A stretch of 64,000 bases of DNA from Ectocarpus siliculosus (taxonomy: Eukaryota; Sar; Phaeophyceae; Ectocarpales; Ectocarpaceae), in assembly GCA_000310025.1 (NCBI GenBank), contig FN648707.1, positions 1,365,454 to 1,429,453 on the forward strand. The letters are read 5' to 3'. Shown one piece after another: positions 47,201 to 59,516 of this stretch (position 1 is its first letter; each line of letters opens with the position of its first letter). The notes beneath the pieces were generated by a model. That model made no database searches and had not been told where the DNA came from. It was given only the letters and a program-made list of their open reading frames with translations. Both the position numbers and the translations under genes were made by a program.

Positions 47201-50200
47201 AAATAAGAGGAGCCCTGTTCATTGTGTCAGCTTGAATTTCGTCAGAACTTGGCGCGCGCTGCGCTCTCCTCTCTTTCAGTCATCTGGAGTGTGTAGGTCA
47301 GCCGACATCGTGTGGCGCGAGCTCAAACGAAAAGTTCATAGGGACAGTCCCACCCGAAAAACACTCGAGACGCACCACAGCAGGTGGCGAGAACAATGGT
47401 GGGACGTGTGCGACTGGCCGCGGCCGAAAATGAACCCAAGAAAATGTATAGGCCACACTCTACTGGCAAAAAACAAAAAAACAAAAAAAACGACAACTTG
47501 TTTACTCAAGAACGTTACCAGTAGAGCAACACCCAACACCCCTCCGTGAAAACAGCAGAAATTCCAACAAACAACGAACACGGGGGGGCAAGAAAAAAGA
47601 TAACAAGCACAGATCAAGAGGGGGGGGGGGAAGGGGGCACGCGAATAGCGTGTCGATAGTACCCACCGCATCGCCGTGTACTCCTCCATCTCGAAGAGAC
47701 AGTCTAACGCGCTCGCCGGCTGAGGTGGCAGTCCCCCCCCATCCGTTCCGCTGCGGCATTCCCCAAGGACATGCAAAAAAACGGTTGAAAATCGCGCGCA
47801 CGTGAACGTCGAGGAATACCACGTGCCGGCAGCATCGAGCACCACACGGAGAGATAGCAAGGCAGCAGCAGAGGGGGTGCGAGGAGGTGTGTGTGTACAA
47901 CCAAAAACATGGTAAAAAACTAGGATCGAGGAGCGGACAAGGGACCGGGATCAAGGGGCAGACAAGGGACGGGGATCGAGAAAGCAAGGAGGGGAGGAGG
48001 GGGGCGGAGAAGACAACCAAGGCCGGAATTATCCGCACCTGTAGGCGTCTGGCGAGCACGCGTGCGACAACATAACGGGCCAAGGTCGATCGAGGCATGC
48101 AGAAGAGCACCGAACCTCGCGCACTACACGAAGAGGCACGGTCGATACATGTGCAGATTTCCCCAAATCCGGGTGTGCGAGTTTTGAAAGGGGCTACGCT
48201 GCAGACTTCTGCGGATCGTCCTCATCGCCCAAAGGAAAACACAAGGTGCGACAAAAAACGTCCGGGCTTCTCTCTACCCACCTCCCGCGCCGTTGTTGGG
48301 GCGGCAGCGGCAACTGCTGCGGTGGCCATTCCTTGTGATTGTTCTTTCTCCTCTCCTTTTCTCGGAGCGCCTCGGTTGTGCCCGGTTCCAAGCTGTCCAC
48401 TCGATCCCTGTGAAAATCATGGGGCAAAAAACACCACAATTAGCGGGGACACTAGATACCAGCCTCTTGAATGAACTACAATTTTCGAATAGCGTGGCAC
48501 GCAAGAGCCAGAACGATAGATCAGGGCCGTCGCAAGCATCCACGACGAGCCGAGCTGTCGTCTTCAGCGCCGCATCATGTTCGATAAACCGGCTGTTCTG
48601 CCCTTGGTACTACGCCAGGGGGGGGCTACACTTCAAGCCAATACTCCACGACAACCCCCTTCATTCCCTATCTGCGAGGCCCCTGAGGTGGAGAGACGAG
48701 TCACGTTCGCTCCGCACCGTATCAAGAGCGCGCATGTAGCATGGGCGTTTTCTCTGATTGCCACCCGAGCGTGTTAGCTCGAACCAACTCCGCGAGGGCT
48801 TGACGTGGGGCGTGCTAGGTTAAGAAACGGGAACGATTAATCTTCCGCAGAACACGAAGACTTGAACCTGATTGCGTAGAGGGATTTCGCGTACGCGTGC
48901 GTGGCCGAGAGCTTTTGCGTGGCGTAGCTGATGGCGCGGCGATTGTTGGCCTGGCTTCGCCGGATCAGTTCCACGAAGCACTTCCAGTACAGGCTGCGGT
49001 ACGGTATTGCGGTAAAGAAGGAGTTGAAGAGGACAGGGTGATGATGCAAAGTAGTGGGGGGGGCAGGTCAAGACAAGAGCGGCGTACAACAAATGTTCTC
49101 TGCGAGGAGCGATTTCGTTTGTGTTGCTCCTGTCTCAAGAGTCTCCCAGGAGAAACCCATCGGGGGAACGACGAAGCCGCAAGCCATACGATCATCGTTT
49201 CAGATAACCACCACGGAACCAACCCAGCAGTCGAGCCGCCGTTCGATGAGCTCCACGACACGTCTCACTCGTTGTTGGAGGCAGATTCCATCAAACCTCA
49301 AGGCGCCATGGAGCGGAAATGAGGGAACGGAGAAACATACGGTGTGCCTCTAAAGACGGCAAGGAACGATACTACAGCTCCCGAGACAACTCCCGAGACT
49401 TAAGGAAGGGGGACAGAACGGCATTCTCGTTCATTGTGGAGGGATTCCAATCGCGCGGGGTAGAGGGGGTGGGTCACAATCAGTTCATTCGGCCTCGAAA
49501 GTCAAGCACAGGAACAGCCAGAAACAACCAGAAACAACCTAAAGTCACTCGCGACAGTTCCCCGACACAACAGGCCGCAAGCAGCCTTGACAAATAGCGA
49601 GCAAATCTGGCCCTCCACTGGGGAAACATCGGGAGTATACAGGCGCACGGACATGAGCGGGGGAGGGGGGAGCTGTCACCACACTGACCTATCCCCGTCG
49701 TACTTCTCGCCGAAATGGCTGTGTCTCCTCTGTTCGAAAATTCGCGTTTCATCCAGAGCTTGTCGACAAAAAACAACAAACACGCAAACCGCATTACCGG
49801 GCGGCGAGAGAAAGGGCAAGAAGAACGAGAAGATCGGTGATCGGGGCACAAGAACCAAAGGTTTGGACACACCGGGGCGAGGAAATAATACGGTATGCAG
49901 AGCAAGATTCGACGGAAAATGAGGCCCTTCCTGCTGCAACAACAAAAGACCGGCAAATCCCCGCAAATCCCCTAGTGGCTGCTTTGCATCAGCATCAGGC
50001 CACACGGCAAACACGATGAGAAAGGCATCAAAGTGCTCACGATGGAAAAGGCGTACTTCTGCGGGGATTTCAAAGCCTACACCACAACTCAATTGTGGGC
50101 AGAAAAATGGTCAATGGTCACGAGGCAGCTTGGGGTATTGTCACGAGATGCCGAGTGTTCCTGTGTAGCAGCCTTTGACCTCGAAAATGTATCGCCGGTG

Positions 50201-51271
50201 GTCACTGCCCGAGGTATATGATGCATGAAGCAGATGATTGCTCTGAACATAATTACGCATTCAAGAACACGGGCTAGTGCGTCAAACACACGCATACCCA
50301 AAGGTGGAGACTGGCGCCCGCACTGGATGGGACGAAAATACACAACAAACAACAAAAGCAGCAGCAGCAGCACAGCAGTGGCAGTACACCTAAATTGTTG
50401 GTGAAACGGTCTACATGTGTGCCCGTGTATGTTGGAGGTGCACCGTTCAGTTTTTGCAGTAAACAACGGTCTCTGGTATTTGTCAAGCAGCGCCGTTCTC
50501 TGTCAGGCACAACCGGGACAGCTGCGCGACTGCGAAAATGTCGTGCATGGAGAGCGCGCCGCGTGCCCTACCGGCAGATGGCGCATCCTTTGCAGCGACG
50601 ACCCAACATACATCTACGATACGCATAGTCCACGCGTCGGATACCACCACTTGTCCCTCAACGCAATACTACTGTACCCACATGACAATATTTGCATCAT
50701 GCTTCGCCTCGGTGTACTCGTTGTGACGCTCGTTCTACAATCTGTCGCACAGAGGTGAAAAAAAGGCGCTGTTGTTCTCGATCATGACAAGAGAGTTTGC
50801 CTGTCTACCTACAGCTGTGCAACACAACACCGGCTCTACTGCTGTCCAGTCAGGGGCGCACATCGCACCTTTTCTCTTCCCCGTGGTCCCGCTAGCGGAC
50901 ACAGCTGCTGTCGCCGCTGATACCGCTGCTGACCCGAGTGCACCAACCCCCGACCCGCCGCCGCCGCCAGGCAGAGGAGGGGGTGGGGAACTGGGCGGAC
51001 GAGGGGAGAGGACAGGCGCGGCAGCCGATGCTTCGCTGTGTTCCGATCCCGCCGCTTCTCTCGCAGGGATCGGAGGCGGCGGCGGAGGAGTCGAAGGCCT
51101 AGGGGGTTCGAGCGAGGCATTCAAATCAACCTCGTTGCCCTCCTTCGACTCTGGAGTTGCCGGCTGCCCGAAAGGGTTGATGTCTCGTGGCGGCGGCGGC
51201 GGCGGCGGCAGCGGCGGCTCCTGCTGTGGCGTAGACGGCGGTGACTGTTCGAAGGCATCCAAGTCGGCCAT
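41212..51271 (-). CDS. F-BAR-like / PH-domain protein with proline-rich NPF N-terminus
   Basis: Minus-strand exons: 51271-50869, 48993-48868, 48407-48278, 47719-47667, 47080-46916, 46440-46364, 45987-45845, 45075-44897, 44420-44231, 43584-43426, 43087-42950, 42135-42049, 41343-41212 (stop). From 48993 to the stop all phases join without conflict. The N-terminus (134 residues) is Pro/Ser/Gly-rich with DINPFGQP, an NPF motif of the kind bound by EH domains, and poly-Pro runs suited to SH3 or WW binding. Next come helices of F-BAR/BAR type (YWKCFVELIRRSQANNRRAI, THAYAKSLYAIR; IDKQLNAMVKKLDDRFAEMV; VWLADMNYRVAVTQQARVWK, KLGDLFGRMKDIEVERRK). After a Gly/Ala loop a PH domain follows: ASRWILVLAILTHDSYLLLF, PPSVAIDLSACQ, ATFEITEIKPTRGVKTVFK, KFTLRGRSQEAMVDWVCEIK with the conserved C-helix Trp. 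Likely a curved-membrane/phosphoinositide-binding endocytic or cytoskeletal adaptor. One exon linking 50869 (phase 1) to 48993 is missing, and the donor at 48867 (GTTCAA) is weak. Confidence 0.8.
44505..44720. repeat. Degenerate CGGCACGGTA-type repeat tract
   Basis: About 215 bases of irregular ACGGCAC/GGTACGG/ACGTC units in the intron between two exons of the F-BAR/PH gene. The frames through it give Pro/Tyr/Arg-rich shadows. Confidence 0.75.
47920..47985 (+). repeat. Tandem repeat, 28-base unit, about 2.3 copies
   Basis: GATCGAGGAGCGGACAAGGG ACCGG is followed by GATCAAGGGGCAGACAAGGG ACGGG and GATCGAG. It lies in an intron of the F-BAR/PH gene. Confidence 0.75.
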
Positions 51272-52008
51272 GCTCCCGCCGACAAGTTACGCCGCGTTTT
51301 TCGGTCGCTTGGTAATTTCGCTTTTCCTCCTTTCCTCTCCTCTAACGCTTGCGCTTTACGTTGAAAGACGGGAGAGTGCAGCAAGGCTGTGATGACTGCG
51401 CTGATTGAACGAGTAGTTGCGCAACGAAGGTCGCACTCGCTTGAGAGAGAGCGGCGAGCACAGCGTGGCGGAACAATGATGTGAAGTTGCGCCTGGGGGG
51501 CTCACGCGTGCAGTATTCCGACTTGGGGAGAGGTGTACACTATAACTATTCCGCTGTCCGTCAAGCCCCCGCCGGAGGATCTCTGTCTCTGTCTGTGCAG
51601 TCTGGTTCACTTCCGCATAGCGCAGCAGTGCTGAGGGGGGGTGGGGGTGGTGATGGTACTGAGAAGGGCAGCCTCAAGTGCGGCTTGCCTACTGTTTCAT
51701 CGGGCCAGCGCTTTTGCACCTCCTTGTGGAAGGTTTCCGATACAGGTACATTGGGAGTAACATGCTGCCGAATGCCCACCGGTTTTCTTGAAGCCGTCGC
51801 CTGGTTCGTTCATGTGTCATACTGGATCGAAGCCCCTTGGAATCAGCCAGCAGCAGCAGCAGCAGCAGCAGCTGCTGCAAATTGCATTTTTGCCGGGAGG
51901 CTTCGACAGCGATTCGGTGGATAGAAAGTCATGCCTCGGACACGGGGTCTACGTACAGTACGACGGTTGTTCTACTGATTCTAGACTTAGTCTACAGCCT
52001 CTACAGCC

Positions 52009-52285
52009 CGCGGAACTAGACCATCCGACTACAGTATATGACACAAGATAACACACCCCCTGGACCCATTTTCAAAGCTCGATTACTCCACGACGAAGAG
52101 GATGCATAAACGAAACAATACGTTTTCGAACAGCTCTCGACGAGACGGTTCCAACGCCGCCGTTTTCGGCGCTGTGACTCTTCCTGCTGTTGAGAAATTG
52201 AGCTTTGAAAATCGGCCAAGGGGGTGTGTTATCTTGTGTCATATACGGTAGTCAGCGCTGACTAGTCGGATGGTCTAGTTCCGCG
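52009..52285. mobile_element. Fold-back (MITE-like) element 1
   Basis: The ends are inverted copies of CGCGGAACTAGACCATCCGA. Inside them the inverted pair TATATGACACAAGATAACAC / GTGTTATCTTGTGTCATATA and CCATTTTCAAAGCTC / GAGCTTTGAAAATCGG continues to a centre near 52140. No open frame. The right end carries the palindrome AGTCAGCGCTGACT just inside the terminal repeat, as the neighbouring element does. Confidence 0.75.
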
Positions 52286-52483
52286 ATTAAAAGATATGCG
52301 CTGAGCTCGTTAGCACCCGGCCGGATCACATGGGCTTGAGGCTGTTAGAAGCTTAATCACTGGGATTGAGCGTAGAGATCTCCGGGGAAGAACCCCTCGC
52401 CATGCACTGCTGTTCTGACAATGGTAGTTCACATGCAAAGAAAAATGATCCGGCCGGTGTTCGAACTTCGTGCGGGAATCCTT

Positions 52484-52769
52484 TAATCGCGGAACTAGAC
52501 CATCCGGCTAGTCAGCGCTGACTCAGCGGTCTATAATGGTCAGCAGCTTTCTTACACAAGGTTCCACGCACGGGTTCGAATCCCAGTGGTCCACTTACAC
52601 AAGAACCGCCATTTGTTTACCAAACAGCGGCGTCTGGAGAGGGGTCCGTCCCCGGAGATCTCTACTCATTCCCAAGCCCATGTGATCCGGCCGGGTGCTA
52701 ACGAGCTCTGAGCATATCTTTTAACGACTAGTCAGCGCTGACTAGTCGGATGGTCTAGTTCCGCGATTA
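52484..52769. mobile_element. Fold-back (MITE-like) element 2
   Basis: The terminal inverted repeats (AATCGCGGAACTAGACCATC and complement) and the internal AGTCAGCGCTGACT palindrome match element 1. Its right interior (CATGTGATCCGGCCGGGTGC, TAACGAGCTC) is the inverse of sequence just right of element 1 (52287-52400), so the two form one nested inverted structure. It includes a B-box-like CGGGTTCGAATCCC at about 52570 with a plausible 7-base anticodon loop upstream; the acceptor stem does not pair. Confidence 0.75.
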
Positions 52770-53486
52770 TACACTCGCTATGCCGTCTTGTGGTACAAGC
52801 TACAGCCGTTGGTGTTGCCGGACTGTCATATCTCTCAGGTACGGTGTTTGGTTGGGAGGGATCACTACTATCCCATCCTTGCATACGCTTGCGGTATTAG
52901 TCTCTGCACCGCTTTCTTGTGCATTTTCATGATAAATACTCCTGTGCTTGGAAGACTCTAGACTACACCGTTAGAGAGACGAGCAGTGGCACACCGCGGT
53001 TTTCTTATCATACAGCAATAGCTCGATTCCTCAACGGCCAACAGGTTACCGCCGATGCCAAAAGGCGTGGTTTCGGAAAGTTGCACGTCATCGGTTGGTT
53101 CGTGGACCAACCCTCTTTGTTGTGGAACACTTTAGATTTGAACGTCGGTTTGTACATACGGGGTTTGGAATGGCTCGCCCTTCACGTACTTCAAGTACGA
53201 AGTAGATGGGTTGACGACGTTTTCCTATTTCATGGTATGTATGTAAGCCCACCCGGTAGTGACGGTTAACTTGAAAACACACATTCGAGTTGTATGCACC
53301 AATCACGTGTTGCTGTTGTCTTGAGCAGTGCCAGAGCGAAACAAGCAGCGACGGAACCACGAAAAACTCTGCAGCAATGAACCCGACCAACGTTCATTGG
53401 TCGACTACACACGCCCGGTGTGCATGTTGTACCCCCCCCCCCTCCCCCCATTCGCTTCCCAGGCCTCGACCTGCAGGCGACAGGGC

Positions 53487-56480
53487 ATGTCCCAGCAGCA
53501 GCAACATCCACAACTCCACGGGCAGGGCCGGGAGGGTTCGTCGACAGTTTTGGGGACCTCCGCTCGCAATGACAACGTGTTCGCCTTCGATTTCGACGGT
53601 GAGGTGCAACAGCAGGATTCCGGTTTGCTTCACTCGCCCTAGACTGGCTAGTGTTGCGTTGCACGTCAACTAATATCACGTTAGCCCTCGATATGGAAAA
53701 CGTTGTGCGACCGAAGAGTCCACCAGCGACCGTCACTTCCCGGTGAAATCGAACGGCTCTGTCGAGAACAAGCTGGGCGTTTTCGTGTGACACCCGGGGC
53801 GTAGAAGGAGCGGCGATCGAGCGTTCCTCGCACATCAAGATGCCGGCCTCGCCCGGATGATACCATTGAATTTTTTTTTGTGATTTCACGCCCCCCCCCC
53901 CACTGGNNNNNNNNNNNNNNNNNNNNNNNNNNNNNNNNNNNNNNNNNNNNNNNNNNNNNNNNNNNAGCAGCAGGTCTGGATTCAGGGCGCTGCGGGTCCT
54001 GTGGCCGGAGATAGCGGCGGAACTCCGCACCAAAGATGTGGGACAAAAGGACTCCGACGACGCCCCGGCATGGTACGCACAGCACGCGACGGGCTTTGTT
54101 TGGGGGCAGCAGTGGCACCCGTGCGCCCCCCTTAATTTGCGTTGACCCGTAGACCGGTGTCCCCGTCATGGGAAGTTCCGGTTCCTCTGGTTGCCTTGGG
54201 TGGTCGAAGCGCTTTTTTTCTGATCAAAATGCTACCTCGAGGCGCCGGGAGCTAGTAACTGCGATGCGCTTGACACAGCGTGTACTGTATTCCTAGACCA
54301 CTAGGAACGCCCCCAGTGGCGACTTCCAAGACGGCGTTCCCCCCGGTGGGTGCTGGACAATTGATTGACGCTACCTGGCACGTGCTTTCATCGTATGTGC
54401 AGCAGTGATGTTGGCCCCTTGTCGTTGTGAGTGATTTTGTAAGTTTTTTTTTTCCAAGACAACGATCTGCAACGTTATACAACCCACCCACTGAGTTCCG
54501 CTCAATGCGCAGGGCCAAAATATTGGGCAACCTAGTACCACAGCGCAAAACGCCGTATCGTGGAGCAACTCCGCTCTTCTGCCCTCGATACCCGCAGGAT
54601 TCTCGACAAGATGAAGGAGCTGCGGCCAATCGTTGAAACCGGCTACGAGAACATCCTCCTGGTTCGGCTTCTCATCGAGGAGGTGGGTTGGGGGGAAGGG
54701 AACGTCAGGGCCTGTTTTAGCAATCATAATGACACTCGGATTGAATTGCGTATGATTTGGAGGAATATGTTCGTGTTTTTTTACGACAATACGTGTATCA
54801 TTTCAAGGTTGAAACACCCACCAAATCGAGATTCAGCACCACCCAAATGTGGCGGAATAACTGCGGCGAGGAGGTGTCGGCAAAGCGCATTTGGTCGAAA
54901 ATACTACCACGGCGACCCACTTTGCATGAATATGTGGCACGCTCACAGAACCAGTTTGTGCACAAAACAGCCATTTCCAAGCAGCGGGCAGTGGGCGATG
55001 CGGGTTGTTGCTGCACGACCAGTGTGTATATGGCATTCTCAGGGGCACAGCCTACACGAGGGGTGGGTGCGATCCCAACCAGGCCTTACCCGCTGTTCTT
55101 GGCAGCAACAGGCTCATCATATTTCCCCCTGTTGACGAATCACCCGCGTTAGCCTCCGACCGCCCGCTCCAGGGTTTCGGGCGGCGAGTTTTTGTCTGGT
55201 GCTACTTGTTAATGTTTGCGGGGCCTGACGGTGGTGGCGCACACCGCTAGCGGTATGGGTGTCGCATACTGTGAAGAGTGTTGCAAAAATGACGCACGGA
55301 ATATGCCAACCAACCTCCTTCGGTGAAGCACGGCAACTGTGCAACCAGTCTCGCAAGTCTCGAGGAGAACAGCGATTATCGACGAAATCTTCGAGCACGA
55401 TGCCGGTGAGGTCGGGAGGCCGACGACCCGAGGAAGACCGAAAGAGGCCACGGCTACTAGATGTTCTCGGTTTGCCGACCCAGTGTCTCCCTTAACCCTA
55501 TCATGGTCCACCGGACCGGGAATCGAGGACCCATCTTCTGACGCCGATCCTCCGGTTTTCTGACGAGTGCGTGTCTTCCAACAACGTTGACCTCGCTCCA
55601 TCGACGACGGCTGGATTTCTCTGTGCCCGGTGTCGGGCGGTCGCGCGTTTGCGGGGGGGCGGCCGGATCTTAACGCACCCGCTGCCACAGAGGCTGGGGT
55701 TGCCGGTGCTCTACCCTTCGGAGGGGCTGTTCGACTCATGGTGAGGCTAGATGTGTGTATGGGTGTGTACCCCTGCATAGCCAACCCTTTCTAATTTTTG
55801 TCAACCTTTACGCCCCTTTGACAGCTTATGCTTCTTTTGTTCGACCTTTTAACCTTAAGGGGACCGGAGGCTAGAGACGCGCTAGCCCTGCGGTACGACC
55901 TCAGTCGAGAGGAGCTAGTGGACGCCTTCGGCAGCGCCCGCGACGAGTGGATGGAGGCCGACTTCCAGGGGTGGCTGGGGGCCAACAAGTTCTACGAGGT
56001 GCGGTACGGTGCGGCGCGGTGCTGTCGGTCGGTCGGTGGGTAGGTTGGTCGGTTATGCGTCGGTGGGTCGGTGGGTCGGTCGGCTATGCCGTCGTAGGTT
56101 GGCTGGTCGGTTGATTGGTCGGTCGGTCGGTCGGTGGTCGGCCGGTCGGTGGCAGCGGAGACCCCTATCCGGCACGCTCGAAGTTTCCCGCCCCCTCTTT
56201 ACATTCGGCAGCGTGCCTTCACTTTGCGCACTTGTCCCTCCCGTTTGTCCCAAACGTTTGTCGGGTGTCGCCGTACACGGATGGCGGCGTGTGGCGGGGA
56301 AATGAAACTCATTGCGTGTGTGCGTGCGGGCCGGCGAAGGGTATCCCCGAAGCGATCTCCGCTTGTGAGGGCGAGGTGTACGTGATCACTACGAAGCAGA
56401 CGCGGTTCGCGAGCGCCCTTCTCGAGCACGCCGGTGAGTTAATTTAGCGCGACAGCACTTCGTTACTGTACGCGTCTGCT

Positions 56481-56551
<71 letters not shown>

Positions 56552-58163
56552 TAGATTCGAGGGCTCATCGCTTCAAGACACGGCTCTTCACGATTGCTGA
56601 CTGCTATGCATACGAGGCGATTATCTTCGTGTCACTAGCATGTGCAGCACAGCTACATAGCGCTTGTCATCATCACCCGGACTAGCCGTGCCGTCGTTGC
56701 CTAGTATGTCCTGCACACACACGTAGACACCTGTCCTCTCGCCTGGAATATCATTGCGCGGCCATGGCTTACCAAGGTCGCGTCGTTTCCGACATTTTGT
56801 TCGTTTCTTGAGGTCGGTTGTGTTCGCCCAATTCATGCTAACGTATCTGCAGGCATCAAAGTCCCGTTAGATCGAATATTCGGGTTAGGGACCGGTCCCA
56901 AGGCCGGCGTACTGGCCCAACTGCAGACAAAGCACAGGTGAGCTCGGCTGTGAACAACGACCGACCGCTGCAGGAAAGCACTGTAGGCCCAGGGAGTGAC
57001 TGCTGTACACGGGGAGTAACAGACCCTAAACACGATTCCATCAAGCTTTCAAATGACGGGCTGTAGTTTGGGCGGTCCTATCACGCTACGTTCTGGGGGC
57101 AAAGCCCACTACCCGCCGGCTGTTTTTCGCCATTCTTTGGGGTTAGCTCATGACCATGGAGTTATTTGGTTTCTTTTGCCTGGAAGAGTTCGGAAGAGGG
57201 TTTAGTAGGATTTGAAAGACTATTGGTGTGAACACACAACAATTGACAACGACAGATGGCGTCAACGACAACAAGACAGCACGAACAACGATGCATCCCA
57301 TCAACTGGAGGAGTGTTTTCTAGCCACGGCATAGGGGCTATCACTTCACCTAACTGCACTACATCCCCCCTACCCCCCACCGTATTGCCTACAATACTCG
57401 CATGTTCTACGTGCATGGATCGGTGGAAACGTTTATTGCAGTGGGTGCACGCTTGTGTTCCTGGAGGATCGAGTGGAGACTTTGGAGGCAGTGTGCGCCG
57501 ACAGCAAGCTAGAGGTGAGCACGAGGAGGAACGCCGTGTACCCTCGTTACAGCAGCAAGTCGGTTTGCACCCCGTACGTTCGACGGCGGTATTGTGTTCG
57601 CGAAATACACCGGTCCATCTTAATCCATCCACCGAAAATGCCCCCCGCGATGTACATGGTACTGGTATTACTTCGTGGTTCACTTTCTCCTGTCTCGGGG
57701 GACACCGGCTGGTGCATCAAACCCGTACCAAAGAGCGCACGCTGTCACCTGGCTTGATTGGGACGAAAGTCAAAACACAACACACACACGTTGCGCACAC
57801 AGTGAGGAGGTTGGCTCTAGCTGATGGCCATAACCTCGCAAGATCGAAGTGTGTTGCGCGCCCGCTTTTGGCAGGCGACTCCGCCTGCCTCTCGTCGTGT
57901 TTCCTTGGCTCCTCGGCGGGTAAAACAAACTGTTTGATTCTCGCTCATTCATAATGATCGTCGATTGATTTTGAGCCAAATGTGCTCGTTCGTGTCCCCG
58001 ACCCCCGCCCTGCCAATGTTTTTATACCTCGTTGCTGAAGGGCGTCCGGCTCTACTTGTGCGATTGGGGCTTCAACACAGCCGCCCAGAGGGCGAGGGGG
58101 GAGTCCAACGGCCGCGTAACTGTGGTCGGCACGGGGGACATCGCGGGCTTGCTCGCGCCATGA
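53487..58163 (+). CDS. HAD-superfamily hydrolase (phosphatase-like)
   Basis: Exons: 53487-53598, one ending 54072 (start inside or before the assembly gap), 54544-54682, one ending 55405 (left border unresolved, about 55350), 55877-55998, 56340-56433, 56853-56937, 57442-57514, 58041-58163 (TGA). Phases agree wherever both borders are known. All four HAD motifs are present: motif I VFAFDFDG at the end of exon 1, motif II VYVITTKQ, motif III Lys in GLGTGPKAGVLAQL and motif IV LVFLEDRVETLE. The helical cap lies between motifs I and II (SGFRALRVLWPEIAAELR, MKELRPIVETGYENILLVRL, LSREELVDAFGSARDEWME). The C-terminus is VRLYLCDWGFNTAAQRARGE...VVGTGDIAGLL. This layout matches a plant/cyanobacterial type of HAD hydrolase of unknown substrate. 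The nucleophile Asp, the Thr, Lys and acidic motif are all intact, so it should be active on a phosphorylated substrate. The piece after motif I (the GVxxDS part) falls in the gap at 53907-53965 or beside it. ATG 53487 is the chosen start; no upstream exon was found. Confidence 0.88.
53907..53965. other. Assembly gap (59 N)
   Basis: A run of 59 undetermined bases within the HAD hydrolase gene, preceded by a C-tract. It hides the left border of the second exon. Confidence 1.
56000..56155 (+). repeat. GGTCGGTCGG-type repeat tract
   Basis: About 155 bases of GGTCGGT/GGTTGGT units (with TATGC interruptions) directly after the donor of the HAD exon ending at 55998. Repeats are degenerate; the Arg/Val/Gly frames are not coding. 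Confidence 0.85.
56482..56547 (+). repeat. (GA)n microsatellite
   Basis: About 32 GA units in an intron of the HAD hydrolase gene. Confidence 0.97.
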
Positions 58164-59516
58164 GTCCGAGGCGCTTCAAGCCAGAGAAACGTCCTTGACT
58201 TTGCCGCGCGGGAATTCGGTGCAAATGGTTGTTAATGCTCTCATGGCCCTTTAGTGAGCTCGAACACCTTCGAAACCGTAACCAGTGGGTAGTTTTGGTT
58301 TCCTGGATTGTTCTATAGTTTTTGAACAAGGTTTGATGTTTCTGTCGATCATGTCGTGTAACCTCCCGGCTGTTGCGTTCAACACACACCGAAATGGTAA
58401 AAAGACGCGTAGAAAAGAGGGGAAGAAAGCACGAAGCATGATTTTGGCACAGATTTGTCGCCTGTGGCGTATGTACGTCATGTATGGGAGGATTCATTCC
58501 CCCACGTCGGCTATGAGCGAATCCAGGAAGAATGACGGGAGGTTCATAACTTTTTACCCTGGCCCTAACCAAAAGAACGACATTCTCATCGGGCTCTAGC
58601 AAGAGTCTGTCGGGGGTGGGAGTGATCTGGCTACTCTCATGTGTTGGCGGGGTCGATCTGACCCACCTTTCTCAGTGACAAATTCACGCCGCGTGCATGC
58701 CTAGATTCCTGTGTGCTGTGCTTGAAGCAGCATCTGTGCTTACACAAGTATTGCTTCGTCTTGACTTCGAGCATGGTTGCCGAAGTAACTCACTGAGCGG
58801 GCAAGAAACGATGTACAAGAGCAAGTAATAATCGTTCCTTTGGTCCAACGGGACAAAGATATGGCAGCGAAGATGGAAGAAGCCTGGGCACCGTCTGTGC
58901 TCCGCGTTTACCGAAGGTGCAACCAAAGAACACGCACCAAGGCAGAAAGCGCAGCAAAACAGGAAGGCAGAGACTCTTATTTTGGTGGCGTTTCGCCTCG
59001 AACATTCTACAATACAGCACCTGCTAAGCACATCACTACAAAAACCCACAAACTTTGGTTGTCCTGAATCCAGTACCGCGCGTTAATGAAACCTCTCTAG
59101 CGTTTCCGCTTACACGCCATTTTACACTTTTCAGCATTTACTAGACGGCACACCACTCCAAGAAAAGCCATACGGAGGCTCCCACCCTCTACGAACAACT
59201 TGGCGGGTTCCAAGTTTGAGTGCCAATTTCTAACGAAAGCCCCCCCCTGCATCTTCATTCCTCGGCAAAAAGGCCGCCATTTTTTTTGTCTAAATGATTG
59301 GAAAACACAAAAAAGGGAAACAAACAAATTCTTCAAAGCACTGCAACACCCTCTATCATTGGATGTTACTTTATCTCATCAGCATCCGCTCTTCGGTATG
59401 CTCAATAAGCGCTACACCGTATTTGCTACTACGACTGGACATCGTGTCGACTCCGTCTGGGGGATCCACGAAGTGGTCCTGTAAACGTCGAAGAGCACCC
59501 CGTTTCACAACACACC
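58164..59516. other. Convergent intergenic region
   Basis: The HAD gene ends at 58163 on the plus strand and the coiled-coil gene ends at 59517 on the minus strand, so both 3' UTRs lie here. No exon or repeat of note was recognised. Confidence 0.6.

Larger units (their letters stand above)
51272..53486. other. Divergent intergenic region with fold-back elements
   Basis: The F-BAR/PH gene (minus) and the HAD gene (plus) are transcribed away from this 2.2 kb segment, so both promoters should lie here. It contains a short (CAG)n tract at 51848-51880 and two fold-back elements (52009-52285 and 52484-52769). No TATA-like or other core promoter motif could be assigned with confidence, and no gene is visible. 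Confidence 0.6.

Noticed and set aside
52540-52605. Functional tRNA-Val gene
   Set aside because: The anticodon loop is plausible, but the acceptor stem does not pair and the T stem is weak; it lies within a fold-back element.
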